Of a stretch of DNA of 64,000 nt, positions 35,139 to 47,660 are shown piece by piece. Each line of letters opens with the position of its first letter. Position 1 is the stretch's first letter. The position numbers were made by a program, and so were the translations under genes. Source of the DNA: Marthasterias glacialis (Eukaryota > Echinodermata > Asteroidea > Forcipulatida > Asteriidae); assembly GCA_911728455.2 (NCBI GenBank), contig OU452222.1, positions 3,291,592 through 3,355,591 of the forward strand, given 5' to 3'. The notes below the pieces were generated by a model. That model made no database searches and had not been told where the DNA came from. It saw only the letters and a program-made list of their open reading frames with translations.

Positions 35139-35321
35139 CTGGCCCGATTGCTTTCATTCTTGAAAGGGCAAGGGCACCAAGGCATTTTCTTCTTGATAAA
35201 GGGCATCTCTCTGTGAGGAAATTGTAAATTTCTATTGGAACATTTCAAGGGCACCAAGGCAATGACCAGGAGCAACGGAGGCAAAGTTTGCCTACATTGC
35301 CGCCGTAGAGTAACAGACCTG
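35139..35321 (+). mobile_element. CAGGCC-family element, copy 4
   Basis: CTGGCCCGATTGC to AACAGACCTG with the full family body, including GGGCAAGGGCACCAAGGC and GACCAGGAGCAACGGAGGC. No clear target duplication. Confidence 0.68.
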
Positions 35322-35400
35322 GCCTACTAAACACATAGTAGGAAATTATTCACATCAGGCAAAATAGATCAACCATTTCCTCTCAGCACATCTAGGTATA

Positions 35401-35605
35401 CGCTGATCCGAGCAGCTCGTTCAATGGCATTTACACCACCGCAGCTGTGGCTGCCGCACATACGCTCAACGCGACAGTAGCGCATTGGCCGCGCATATGT
35501 ACCAATCAGCATGGAAGATTCACAGTGCTTGTGCGTCGACACACGCGTGCTGCGGCCGTAGCTGCGGTGGTGTAAGCGCCCATAAACGAGCTGCTCGGAT
35601 TAGTC
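35401..35605. mobile_element. TATA-flanked palindromic MITE, copy 1
   Basis: CGCTGATCCGAGCAGCTCG at the left is mirrored by CGAGCTGCTCGGATTAGTC at the right, with TATA directly outside both ends. The interior contains CACCACCGCAGCTGTGGC and its inverse GCTGCGGTGGTG. Element length 205 bp. Related copies: 8425-8549 and 58993-59153. Confidence 0.75.
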
Positions 35606-36726
35606 TATACAATAATGCCATTTAATTTATCAAACACACACACAGACAGAAACATAAATACGTGGTGTGATGTACAGCCAAATGAAACCCAAACTCCAAC
35701 CATACACACTGTGCTTCCCTACAGTTAGTGTTACAAATAATCACATTTAGTCAAAGGGACAAACCTCTACTCTTTAGACCTATACACTGTTCGTTCTGAT
35801 GTTCCATTATTTTATTAAAATATTTTGTAACTAGGTTAAAAAATGATAATAAACCAAAAGATCAAACACAGACAGACGAGCAAATAAAAAAGGAGTGGTC
35901 CTTAATACTGCTTCACATTTTCCCCACCGAACGCATTCATGCACCACCGTATTCCATCGACACTCGCATTATGTACATGTGTGCATGTACATGGTCTGCC
36001 ATAAAATATACAGTGTGTACAGATATTCCATTATAGCATTGCAATTTGCACGGCTAGATTTAGAGCGTGTGCACACACACACACATCGGCGGCGTTCCGC
36101 CTCCTGCAGAAGACATAGCCCAAGATTTCCAACATGGAAAAAAGACCTGATTAAATTTGCATTGCACTCTGGCATTGCTCTGCAGGCTGGGACACTCCCC
36201 AAGTGGAGCCTATCCTGACATGGCCGGCGCTGTGTGCAGTGCAGTTCAGCTCACTCTGCCAAACCATACATGAAGTGCAGGATGCAATGGGCTGGGGATA
36301 ATACTGTGCGCTTGGATATCTTCATATGTGCAGAAAATCTGACACATTTTATAGTGTCAACAAAACTTTTGTGCACGGTTCATTTTTGTGAATTTGCTAA
36401 TTAATTTGGAATCGTGTTTAATATATGTGGGTAAATTTATGGATGTTGCATGGAGATGTTAATTCATAGGAAGGCTAAGCATGTGGTGCATGGAGCAGTG
36501 GTGAACATATGGGGCAAATAAATTATAAATAGTGTACATGATGCATGTACTCATAACCAAGTCGTACTGTATGATGTACATATGTATTTAATTCATTTAT
36601 GGGTTTTGGTGCATTATACATTTGTAGCGATACTTTATAACAATAGATTGATGTTTTCTGCAGTGCTCCGGTTTTTCTCTCCCTCCTACGGTACGTTTTT
36701 CATTGGGAATGTTTTGTAGAATAACT
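35606..36726. other. NWD intron 1 stretch, nothing recognised
   Basis: Short CA runs near 35634-35644 and 36073-36084. Open frames of 107 and 77 codons on opposite strands have no domain. Confidence 0.4.
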
Positions 36727-37235
36727 CAGTATCTGAACAATTGTCTGTTTAAAGGGTTAGTGTTGATTTGCCAGGTTTGGAACATGTACAGGTCGTTATG
36801 CACTTGGCAAAAAGTATGTAGGGGAAGAGGCAGTTAGGTTTTCATTTACCCCTCCCTGTGCTTAGCTGTGCTGTGAAGAGACCTACGTTTACATCTCGCC
36901 ATGTCTTGTTTCTGTGCATTAGGGTAGGTTTTTATCCCTTCAAAAAGTAGTCCACACCTTAAGTGGCCTTTGGGCCTTGTCATGGGTGAATTGCCTTTAA
37001 AAAAAAATGTTTTAAAATAATTATAATAATGATAATATTAATAACCAGCTTTTATATAGTGCCTCACACTATGTCTCAAAGCGCTTTACAAGAAAAATTA
37101 ATAAAAAACAAAATACAGAAATTACAAGCAACAAAGTAAAGTATAAACACAAGGCAGCAGCAGAAACAGCTGTGCCTACTGGAATAGATGGGGTTTCAAC
37201 AGAGATTTGAACTGATTTTAAGTCTTATATCAAGC
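36727..37235 (+). repeat. Direct repeat, copy 1
   Basis: CAGTATCTGAACA to ATATCAAGC recurs at 39542-39995 in the same orientation. The first roughly 220 bp are nearly identical. The second half holds TTTTATATAGTGCCTCACAC and AAAGCGCTTTACAAG, a SINE- or MITE-like module. Confidence 0.85.
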
Positions 37236-37924
37236 CGCTCATCCGCCATTTTGTTTTAACAGCTGCTTGAGGTAGAAAATAAAATTAATGTATTCGTCGA
37301 TGAAACAGAGCTGCCAACATTTGCATCTTGCAATCAGGGAGATTTGTGTACAACAATCAGGGAGGCATTTAGAATTACATTCAACATGAATGAGACAAAC
37401 TTTTCAGGGAGATTTTCAAGTTTGTTCATCAGAACATGGAAAGATGGTTTATTTTCAGGGAATTTTCTGCAGAATCAGGGAGAGATGGCAGCTCTGAAGA
37501 AATGAGGGTGGGGGGGGCGGGGAAAGATGTACTTTAAATCGTACTTTGGCTAATATGGTAGAAATTGTACCGGCAATACAAACCTGCAGTATTTGAAGGA
37601 TGACTTTTGCAAACAAGTACTCTGTACTGTAGGCAGGTCACCTGAATCTGGCCTGTTAACCTACAAATTTGGAATGGAATGCCTGAAACTGATGTGCTGT
37701 GTTCTGGGGGTATTCATGTCAAAGGTTTAGTGGAGAATAACCATGCCAAAAAAACATGGCCAGCATCTGCCTGCGCTGTTTGTACACCCGGTACAATTGG
37801 CTTGCTAAATTTTGCAAGACGGAACCAAGATCTTTGCCATGCTGCCTTGAACTGACTAGACCTGTGACATGCTGCCTTGTTTCCTGTGTGCTGTAGTAAT
37901 AATGAATACGGAGTATCATATAAA

Positions 37925-38035
37925 CCAGAGAGGGGCCAGACTATTTTGCCCTTATAGCCTCGCTTTGGTTAACATTGATGTGAATGGGATAAAAAGACAA
38001 TGTCTACACCATGATTAAGGTCTGACATTTTGGAA
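37925..38035 (+). repeat. Dispersed repeat (CCAGACTA family), copy 4
   Basis: GGGGCCAGACTATTTTGCCC, AGCCTCGCTTTGGTT, then GATGTGAATGGGAT, as at 3815-3930. Confidence 0.45.
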
Positions 38036-38459
38036 TAATATATCAGAATAAATGTATTGGGTGTACATCTGTTCTATGGTGGTATGCCTCATATGTTTAC
38101 TGCACTGCCTGTAAAAGGTCTGTCCCACTGTGCTACAATGCATACTTATACTGAATTATTTTAAGCCGATTTGCATGAATAAATATCCATTTTTAATCAA
38201 CAATACAGTTGGACAACATCCATACAATTTATCGGGTACACATGCTGTAATTTACAACCAAGTCTTACACAAATTATGCAAAATGTTTCTAAATGTTCCA
38301 AACCACACGTTGGAACTTCTGAAAAAAAAAAAATAGTTACTTAAAATTGTCATTGTAAAGCATGTTGTGGATCTATATCAGGTGATCACACATTCAACAA
38401 CAGCAGATCCAAAATTTATAAACGTTTTTTGTTTTTAATGGATGGCACTCTACTGAAAT
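38036..38459. other. NWD intron 1 stretch, nothing recognised
   Basis: AT-rich. A 68-codon frame ends in a poly-K run and is not a gene. Confidence 0.35.
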
Positions 38460-38755
38460 TGTTTACAGTGCTGTACGCAGAATGTTGTCACACTATCAAG
38501 CTCTGATCCGTACCGAAAGCTCCACGGTTCAATCCATGTTGACTTCATAAAATTTCAACATGGTTCAAATCCACTCTGCTTTCACACTGCCTGACGTGAA
38601 ATCAGCTTTCCTGCCGCACGTGTAATTCTCTACACGGGTCAAAAACCCTCAAACCCACTTCCCGAGCAGGGTTGGTTTTGACACTCGGTCTGTGAAACTT
38701 TATATGTCTGAACCGTGTCTCATCACAGACATTTTTCGTAGTGTGAAAAGGCGAT
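38460..38755. mobile_element. AAGGCCTTTTCACAC-related element, copy 2
   Basis: Contains GGTTCAATCCATGTTGAC, CTGCTTTCACACTGCC and ends TAGTGTGAAAAGGC, as in 17875-18375. The left terminus (GTTGTCACACTATC) is degraded. Confidence 0.5.
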
Positions 38756-39541
38756 TGATCTCCAACAGTTGAGGTGCTCTAGCCATGCTAGCCAGCACAG
38801 CTTTGAAGGAACTTTTCAAAAATTGAACATCAAGAACACCAACTTCGTTGATTTGTTCCCAGTTTAAGAAACTGGGTTTTACTTCCATGCTGTGTTTACT
38901 GTTGGTTCCTGCTGGTGAAATGCGTGACAGCATTATCTTAAAAGTAGGTCAACAATAGGAGTGCTGACAATACTGTTAGAGAGGTAAACTCGGATTGGTA
39001 CACCCAGAGTATTTGACTGTCTACACAGCATCTTTGTTTTAATCCCCTTTTGTACAGTCTGCAATGGGTGCCTTCTCTTTTGGTATACCCAACAGTAGTG
39101 GGTTTAGGCCCTGCTTGGAATACTGCACAACCATAGAGCTATGGGTTATAGCTGTGTGATAGAAGTACCATGGAACTACGACCCTGTGTGTCCCAAACTG
39201 TCACATTAGCTAACCACTTATTGATTTGACACCAAGCCTTTTATACCTTTCAAGGTGACTGAGCTGTGCAAAGCCCCAACAATCAAGCCACTATGGTTGT
39301 GGGGGTGAGAGGACCTGTTGCTGTTTAAACGTGAAGGAAATGCGAGCAAACAAGCGCAATCAAATTGTGAAATGGAGGACAGCAGCTTGCTTCCCCATTT
39401 TTCACAGTGTTTTGATCGTTGTGTTATGGTGTAGGGAATGTGGCTGGATAACGCAGTGGTCTGGTTTTAGTTTCTGTTTGAAGTGAGCATTGCTCAGACA
39501 GATGGACAATGTAGTTAACAACTTCATGTCGGTGCTTCCTG

Positions 39542-39995
39542 CAGTATCTGAACAGTTGTCTGTTTAAAGGGTTAGTGTTGATTTGCCAGGTTTGGAATAC
39601 GTACAGGTCGTTATGCACTTGGCAAAAAGTATGTAGGGGAAGAGGCAGTTAGGTTTTCATTTACCCCTCCCTGTGCTTAGCTGTGCTGTGAAGAGACCTA
39701 CGTTTACATCTCGCCATGTCTTGTTTCTGCGCATTGGGGCAGGTTTCTATCTCTTCAAAAAGTAGTCTACACCTTTTATGATTGTTTTTAAAATAATAAT
39801 AATAATAATAATAATAACCAGCTTTTATATGGTGCCTCACATTATGTCTCGAAGCGCTTTACAAGGAAAATTAATAAAATACAAAATACAGAAATTACAA
39901 ACTACCAAATAAAGTATAAACACAAGAAAGCAGCAGAAACTGAATAAATGGGTTTTCAAGGAAGATTTGAACTGATTTTAGGTCATATATCAAGC
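39542..39995 (+). repeat. Direct repeat, copy 2
   Basis: Second member of the pair with 36727-37235. It has a longer AAT microsatellite at 39796-39820 and lacks about 55 bp internally. Confidence 0.85.
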
Positions 39996-40150
39996 AATAA
40001 ACCACAGGGGAAACTGACTGGGTAAAGTTTTAATTCAATTTTGGGGTGAACAACGAAAATTGACGGGATTTGAGCCTGCGACCATCAGCTTAACGTACCG
40101 ATGTTCTACCAACTGAGCTATCCAGCCCCGTGTTGGCGGTCTCCCTATCT
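39996..40150 (-). mobile_element. SINE family A (tRNA-derived), minus copy
   Basis: The minus strand carries GGATAGCTCAGTTGGTAGAA (A-box region) and GTCGCAGGCTCAAATCCCG (B-box region). A non-tRNA body follows and ends in TTACCCAGTCAGTTTCC and GTGGTTTATT. It sits right after the direct repeat. Confidence 0.75.
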
Positions 40151-40309
40151 TTGATTTTAAGTCTTGGCAGTTTTTTATGTGATGTGGCAGAGAGTTCCAG
40201 AGTAACATACATGTACATGCTTTTAAGTTGCTTTCCACTGATTCAACTGATTGTATTTAAAAGTATAAACTATTTGGCATAGTCAGTCTTCAGCTGTCTG
40301 TCAAAGAAG

Positions 40310-40617
40310 CGCAGCACCGGAGTTCTCAACATGCGCAAGTTAGCGTATCGGGGCCGATACGCGGGGAATTACTGCTGATGTGCTATATTTGTTTTATTTA
40401 TTTTTTTCAGATTTAAGATAGAATTCACACAAAAAAAATCATAACATGACATCATTTTAAATGTTCCAGATTGTACAGTACAGCTTTTCAAACCAAACAT
40501 AAACATCAAATGAGAATATTCCGAGGACCTGGTTTCCATTCAGCGTGCTTCGGCCACACTTTCAAAATTTGGGTCCAGAATGCCCCACAGTTTTGAAAAA
40601 TGATGTGGAGAACCCTG
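40310..40617. mobile_element. CAGGGTTCT-type element, copy 2
   Basis: Shares with 49471-49811 the blocks CAGATTGTACAGTACAG, ATTCCGAGGACCTGG and CAGCGTGCTTCGGCC, and ends GGAGAACCCTG. The left end is diverged. Confidence 0.6.
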
Positions 40618-41059
40618 ACTACTGTCATCCAAAACCTTTATCAGGGTGGTGGGTACCCATACTATATCCTAGCTTAACATTTAAAGCAGATAATGAATGC
40701 AAAACCTTTTTTTTGCAATTTTGTTTTATTCCACACAGTACACATATTTGTTAAGGTACTCTCTAGAGAAAAACCCCTCATTTTGTCTGCCATAACACTC
40801 TCGCAAAGATCCATACGGCAGACAACTCTTTGTATAGTTAAAGACGGGTATTTTCAACTTGACAACTTGAATCATTTGCTCCGATTTCACTCAAAAAAAG
40901 GTGATGCTCAGTGTGTTTCACCCTCAAAAAAAGCCAAACTGACACCACTCGAGAGAGAGAGTGAAGCTTTCACATTTAGAAAGATGTGCCATTGCTCAAA
41001 TAATTCATTCACTAGTTTGTTATTAACAAGAATTAATGATAGAAACAAAGCTCTGTGGT

Positions 41060-41270
41060 CTGACAGTTAAGACATCTCCTCTAGAATGCAGGGGATGATG
41101 GGTTCGAATCCCACCAGAATCACCTGTGTGTTTTTTTTTTTCTCCGACAGTACTTGGAAAGCATTGCGTATACAGTGCTTATCATTATCACACATCTGTG
41201 TAATTGTAAAACCATTCGACCGAAATAATAGTCTTCATTCCCGATGCGGTTATGACAACAAGAGAAGGCA
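41060..41270 (+). mobile_element. SINE family B (tRNA-derived), plus copy
   Basis: tRNA-like head with AAGACATCTCCTCTAGAATG and B box GGGTTCGAATCCCACC, then a GTATACAGTGCTTATC body and a CATTCCCGATGCGG 3' end. Same layout as the copies at 50404 and 59580-59930. It is degraded relative to a functional tRNA. Confidence 0.7.
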
Positions 41271-42964
41271 GGCCTGGAGAAAGAATATATTATTTTCAAA
41301 TTTTATTCAGAAATTCAATCAGTAGGAAAGATGTAATCAGTCTGATCTGGAATTCGCTCATTTGTTTTTGACTCGATAAACACCAAACAGAAAAGACGGT
41401 ATACATTATAGTTTCACTTGAAGGTGTACTTTAATTTATAGCTAACTTCAATAAATAAAGTGCATAAAGTTTGTTTAATTTTATCAGCGGGTGGGCTCTG
41501 TCTTGAAATGACATCATCGTTAAGACACCAAGAAAGGAGGTAATCATGCAGTAGAGTTTCCATGGCGATGCATCTTGTGTGTAATGAGAGCATCACTTGT
41601 GTTCAGGGGTAACCCAGGTAACGGTCTATCCACAATGGGCCATTGACGTCATACAACTCGATCTTTTCACCCTGGATTTATGAAAGTTATTCATTCTTTC
41701 CCTGAATGAGCGCTGGGCTGTGCAATGGTAGGGGAGGGAAACCCAGAGAAAGAGAGAGTGGAGAGGGAAAAAAAAAAAAAAGTAAGTGTAGATGTAATGT
41801 GCAGCTGACCCAGAGTGCTGTTTGATGGCATCATTCAAATTGGCACGTACACGGACGTGCACGTGTGAAACAAAAACTTACCACGGTGTAAAGACTTTCT
41901 TGATTTCCTTTTATAGTGATCATTGATTAATCACAAACTACTTTGGATCATATTTTAACTAGCTTAAAAGTATCGACTCCAGAGATGTGCTGTCAGTGAA
42001 TCTCTAATCTCTCTTTACGTGCCTCCAGACCTACAAGATGGCCACTGTCCACTGCAGTGGTTTCCTTATAGAATTTCTAACAAAACAAATGCCTTATTCT
42101 TATGGAATGGTGTTGCCGTGCACAAAATTAAATTCACCCCAATATCAGGTGATATTCTGTAGTTCATTTATTGCAATACCTGGAAATTTCGTGCAGTTAC
42201 AAAATTCCATGGTAAAAATTATTAGAGCAGTAAGAACCTACATGTGTACTGAGGAGGGAATGTTTACCGTGCATTATTTATAAATGTAGGTAGGGTCGTT
42301 CGTTCATTAACATATACATGTACAGTACATGTACTTACAAAAGCTGACAAGTGAATACAAAATATGGGTGTAAATTGTAATAGCCATACTTTTTTTCAAG
42401 CATTACTTTTAATTTCCTACGTTGGCCCAGTTCACCTGACGTCACCACCACAATAATCTTGGTTTACGCCATTTTGGAAAAAACAATGTCACTGTGTGTT
42501 ATACAGTGCGGTGCGCATTTTAGGCAATGCGGCGTTTACAAAAATGGTGTGCGTGGCACAGTCGCCATGTGTGACGTGCCTGCAAGGGATCAGTATGAGT
42601 AAAATTATGCCCAAATTGCCAGAAACCATAGTTTACTTCTCAACATCAAGGAGTACACATTTGATTTGAGAGACATTGGATAATATTGATATTGAGCCAG
42701 CTTTGTGCCTTGTGTTTATTAATAGCAGTCAGGGCTGCTCCTTCTTTCCCTTGTGCAAAATTTTTTCAAGGCACCATTTGATTGGCTTCAAGACCAGGAA
42801 AAGTCATTTATTACAGCCTTGGTGAAAAGAGGCATTAATAAGTGCCAATTTGTGCCATAATGAGGTGTCAGTCTGCTAAAATGAAATTTAGAACTTGATA
42901 GATTTCAGCATCAGAAAAAGTCTGAGCTAACGCTGAGTGAATCTGAACTAATGCAGAATGAATC
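41271..42964. other. NWD intron 1 stretch, nothing recognised
   Basis: An A-run at 41769-41781. Segment 42740-42800 (GCACC...AAGACCAGG) vaguely recalls CAGGCC-family interiors. Confidence 0.4.
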
Positions 42965-43293
42965 AAGGGGCATCATTGTTTACATTTACCTTAAATGGTA
43001 TAAAGATAATGATGGTAGAAAACTTTCCTTGAAATATTTCTGCCTGAAGTGTTATTGTTTTGGAATAAAAAAAAATGAAATAAGATCCCAAAATTAATTT
43101 TCATCTCTTGAGACCAAAACTCTGCCTGAGAATGTGTTCAAAAATGCTGAATGCATTTTTTTCTGTTTTCTCGCAAATGAAACAACGAAACGAGCTGAAA
43201 TTTGATTTGGTTTTATTACATATATCTTGATTTGTGCAAAGAATGGAAGCATTTACAGACACTTCACCAATGTTGACATGGGCGGAGCTTTAA
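42965..43293. mobile_element. TTAAAGCC-ended element, copy B
   Basis: Matches 30175-30513 through GGTAGAAAACTTTCCTTG, GCAAATGAAACAACGAAACG and TATCTTGATTTGTGCAAAG, ending GGAGCTTTAA. The left terminus is diverged. Confidence 0.68.
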
Positions 43294-45303
43294 CATAAAA
43301 TTCTGAGCGAAAGACTGTGGGGAACCAATCTCATGAGAAATTCAAGATTGTATGGTAATTTGGCTGGTTAGTTGTTTTGGCTGAGCCAAGTTTTTTAAAT
43401 TTGTGTGCTGAGAGCAGCTTTCAGGAGTTAGGCTGAGAACTGTATCAATTAGAATGAGGAATCAATATCCCGATAGTGTTAGGAGCTTCATTGAAGTCAT
43501 CGATACACTAAGGGAAGCATGACAGTTGGATGTCATCTACGTAACCAACGCTTCAACATGACCTGTATGGAGTATTGAATTTCAACCAGGGCATTGGCTT
43601 AATTTTCCTGGCGACAAAAGCAGTTAAAATCTAGGTTGGTATGAATTTATTAGAAAGGCTGATAAGACACATTATCAGCATCCTTGATTCTCCCTCCTAA
43701 CTACCTACCCCCCCCCCTCTCCAATTCCGTGAGGAGCAACGTGTTTTGACGTCACTGGCTGCCTCGCTGCCATTGTGGGAACTCGGCGTATTGTAATTAT
43801 ATATATTGCCATGGCAACCTGACCTTCATTGTCCTTGATGTTTGGTGCTTGATGAAATTTCATTTTGAGCGGATCATAGAGTCGTCGTCGTCGTCAGACT
43901 GTTGGTGTCTGTGTGAGAGGCAACCCTCAGACAGTGGAGATGATGAAAATGTGCTCACAGCGTGATCATCATGGAAGCCAATTAGATTCTTAGCTTCAAA
44001 GAAATTAAAGGCGGGGCGTGGCATTTCTAGCTCTCCAAACAGACCAACAGATGAATGGGGGTACCAAACTTTATCATTGTCAAAACTCAACCTAATGTTT
44101 GAAATCATTTTGGATACCAGTGCTGCCCTGCTTTTAAAAACCCTCGTAATTCTCTCACATTTTATAACAACTTGTTACAACTTGCTTTTTTTTATCACCA
44201 ATTTTCTACGTGTTTATGATGACTTTTAATGTAAAGAGTACTGTTCATTCTGGCATGAAGAAAAATGTACTACCATATTTTATTGTTAAAATTTATTATC
44301 ACATTATATATATGCAATGTACAAAATGTACAATAAAGTGGTAGTAATTTAGTCATTTGTATACACCTTGAATACAAATTTTATATAATTTTGATTTGAA
44401 TAAAAATTGTCTAATGAAAGAAAAATGAATGACACACGATCACTGTTTAGAACAGGGAGTTTCTTGACAGAGCAATGTCAGCGCTTTTTACTACATTGCT
44501 TATTTTTTTACTAAATACTTCTTGCCATGATCTCCATGCATCTCCCAACACGCATCATGACCCAGTAACAAATTCTTTCTTCCATCATTATGCGGGTTAA
44601 CAACTTGTGCCAATATCTTGCTACAACAATCAAGTCACCTACATGACATGGTGTACGCACACATTAATGAGAGGACAGTCAGAAATGGATGGCTTTCGAT
44701 ACCTCATTAAGGGTTAATGATGACGTCAGCTTAGCTGCAGCTACAGTGTATTTGTGTGGGGACACGTATTGCCACCACAGCCTGCTGATGGTAGTGTATT
44801 GTAGTTTTGAGTGTTGTGCTGGCAGATTCGACCGCGGCGGCAGGGCTTTGTTGAATGTACTGTAGTCGGTGTACCGAAGCAGGCAAATTTACTCTTCAAG
44901 ATCACAGTGTAAGGGTATAGGCAGTTGATAATAACACATTCAAGGTAACACTTAGCAGATTAGATTCTATTCTACTTCTGGTTTTTAGGACCACATCATG
45001 TGTGTAGTATTTATAGTACACAAGGGCTATGGGTTCAACATGTACAGTACGTTATGAACGTTTGCACAACTCATTTATCTACAGGCAAAGATTTGCGGTA
45101 AAACTGGTATAGTTTCGAAATTGTCTCAAATGAGTTGTGATGGTTCTGAAAAGAACTGGTGGTTAATCAACTCGTATGGCACATGTTTGTATTGTATGTT
45201 ATCGGTGTTTTTACAATTTGAATAATTTTTAGCCAGTGGCCGTCGGGATTCATCCATTTTTTCCCTGTCCAGCCTGACGGGGGTTATTTTCTCTGAATTT
45301 GCC
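43294..45303. other. NWD intron 1 stretch, nothing recognised
   Basis: A short GTC trinucleotide run near 43882-43897 and a C-run near 43710 only. Confidence 0.4.
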
Positions 45304-45846
45304 GGAATCATTGTTCTTTGAGAGTACTGCTGGCACAAAGAAACCTTGACTTGACAAAGCCAATAGAACAAAGATTCTCTTTATTGCACCGTGAGTTTTG
45401 TATTCTATACCGAGAAAAACGCCAAATTTATGGACCGTAAATTGCAAAACGTCAGCCGTAAGCTTTGGCATAGGATTGGTACTAAACCTGGAACCATGGC
45501 TGGATTCCCGGCTCACTCTTACTTACCTCCATTGAGCCGAAACACAATAAATAAACAATGGTGGAAGCCTCTCAATGTCTCGTAATCCTCTTCTTGGAAC
45601 AAAAGGACAAAGGTCTGGAATCGGGGATTACACAAAAACCACCGCACAATAGCAAAAAAACAAGTGAAATATTTAAGACCATATTTTCTCTTTGTTTGGG
45701 TAAAATAAAGCAATAGGCGGCGTGTGCATGCTCTGTTTACGCTCAGCAGTAGAATGTTCGGGCGGCCTTTGTTCCAGTATACCGACCGTTTGCTGCTGGC
45801 TCTGAAAATATTTTTGTGGATACACGTCAGCCGGCACCAACTGGTT
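45304..45846 (-). repeat. Long inverted repeat, copy B
   Basis: Inverse of 21771-22336. Shared blocks include AGAAACCTTGACTTGACAAA, CCATGGCTGGATTCCCGG and GTGGATACACGTCAGCC. Short open frames in it (81, 88, 64 codons) have no domain. Confidence 0.75.
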
Positions 45847-46069
45847 AAAATGATTTATTCTGTTGTGATTCTGATTCTAATTCAGTGACACAATCATTAC
45901 AAACAGTTCAGTCGCATCTGGCCATAGTGATTCCACAGACACTGACATTACTAGGGCTTTGTTGCTGTTCAGGGCGTCTGAACATAACGCTCACCAACTT
46001 TGTAGTAGCAGATAATGCACAATATTGATATAACAAGTTTTTTTAGTTTTATTTTTGCCAAATAAGCTA

Positions 46070-46195
46070 CAGGTGGTTGGGTTGGCATAGTGGTATCTTT
46101 CCTCACCTTCCACCTCTAGGACCCCGGTTCGAATTGTTATCAGGTCCACACTTCGTATGTAGCATTTAAACTCGCTCTTGGTGATGTCTCTGATT
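46070..46195 (+). mobile_element. tRNA-like SINE fragment
   Basis: GGTTGGCATAGTGGTATC and CCCCGGTTCGAATTGTTATC give plausible A- and B-box regions about 45 bp apart. The acceptor stem does not pair, so it is not a working tRNA. The family was not recognised. Confidence 0.45.
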
Positions 46196-46663
46196 GGTCG
46201 ACTACACTATAACTTTTAATGCGACTATCATAACAGTAACTTTTTTTGTAATGCATGCAGTTTCCAAGTAGTCATTTAGAATTATTTAGAATTCCATCAT
46301 TTCAGTGGAATGGATTTGATATCTGGAAATTGATTCACAATTTTGGTGACAGAAAAGAGGAAGGAATGATTTCCGATTACCGGCAGGGCTCAAATGTTAA
46401 AAACAAAATCTACACAAGACCGCAGGGCTTGTTACTCAACATTCATACTTGACTGGGAAATAGTTTTACAAGAACATCAACCAATTTCTTTTTCTTTGGT
46501 ATTTGCTGAACTTTTAGAGGAGACTTGGAATTGAAAAACTTCAGTGCTAATTAGTCAGTCTTTCAGAATATGTGGTGGTAAAAAAACCATTTGACTGTCA
46601 CACTTAATCACTTGTTAGGGTACTGGCCCAGTGCAAACATTGGTGGACTTGAATGGACCAGTG

Positions 46664-46841
46664 CAAGCCTTGATCTTAACCGAGGGCACCGAGGCCAGTG
46701 GCCTCATGCCCTGTCGAGTTGGCCAGCGTGCCCTTCAGAAGAATTGCACTGTCACTACCAACTTGGCCAACATGCCCTTGTACAATTTCTCTGATTTGGC
46801 CAGCAAAGGCCTGCCCCCGTTTTTCTTAGAGTCGAGGCCTG
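46664..46841 (+). mobile_element. CAGGCC-family element, subfamily 2 copy 2
   Basis: CAAGCCTTGATCTTAACC to GTCGAGGCCTG, 178 bp, flanked by perfect CCAGTG duplications (46658-46663 and 46842-46847). The body closely matches 30690-30860. Confidence 0.78.
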
Positions 46842-47660
46842 CCAGTGGTCTGGTGGACACATATTTCAAGCCCTGATAGTTGTAGTTCTTTAAAACTTAA
46901 TGAAAAAAAATTACTCAATATCGTGCATTAAAAAAGAAGTAGAATGCCAAGATTTACTGCTGAGAACATGAGTTTTACCAGTAAAAATTTGGAAGTGTAG
47001 CTTTTTAGGTGGGAAGTGTAATAAAGGAGATCTGTAAAGCAGTGATTTTCTATGCTGTGCGTATTATTTTATGAGCAACATGTATTATTGTATTAAGTTG
47101 GCAGTGGTTTGATCATGTTAGTGTGCTGTACGGTCCTGTTGGTAAGAGTGATGTACTTGTAATTCCACTGTAAGTCACGCCCACTTCACTCAAGCTGGCT
47201 CCATCGATTGCCAGAAGCCAATAGGAAATGCATTGAGCTGTTTGTCTTTGATGGTTTATGTAAGAACAACATAATTTCTGGACTTGTCTTTCACGTGTGT
47301 CGTGCAAAGACTCAAGGTCTTATGAGAAATATCGGTTTCTTTCACAAGTATCTGTGAACAAAGGAATGAGTGTTTTTCAGTAAAATAACACATTAATGTA
47401 ATGTCAGGTTTGGATCCGGAAGTAGCGAAAACTTTGGGTGTGCAGAATATGCGCACAAGTGTGACGTAATAACTTACCAACAGGACACTTGTATATGTCT
47501 GTACCTAACAATATTGCTTGGCTCAAGGTTTGTGTTAGCTTCTCCCTCGGTCATGGCCTCTGTTCCAGTCCCAGACTGTTGAGGTTTTCATATCTTTACT
47601 CGTCTCGAGCTGAGATATGAAAGTATTAACACGTTGAGTGTACAGACATGGCCCCATTTT

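Noticed and set aside
40035-40238. tRNA gene or LINE remnant suggested by LLWNSLP and a tRNA-like segment
   Set aside because: The tRNA-like part is the head of a SINE A with no intact acceptor stem; the LWNSLP peptide comes from a short non-coding repeat common in the region.
41086-41115. Functional tRNA genes at 41086, 47720, 50455 and 59690 suggested by GGTTCGAATCC boxes
   Set aside because: The acceptor and anticodon arms do not fold and each continues into a shared SINE body.
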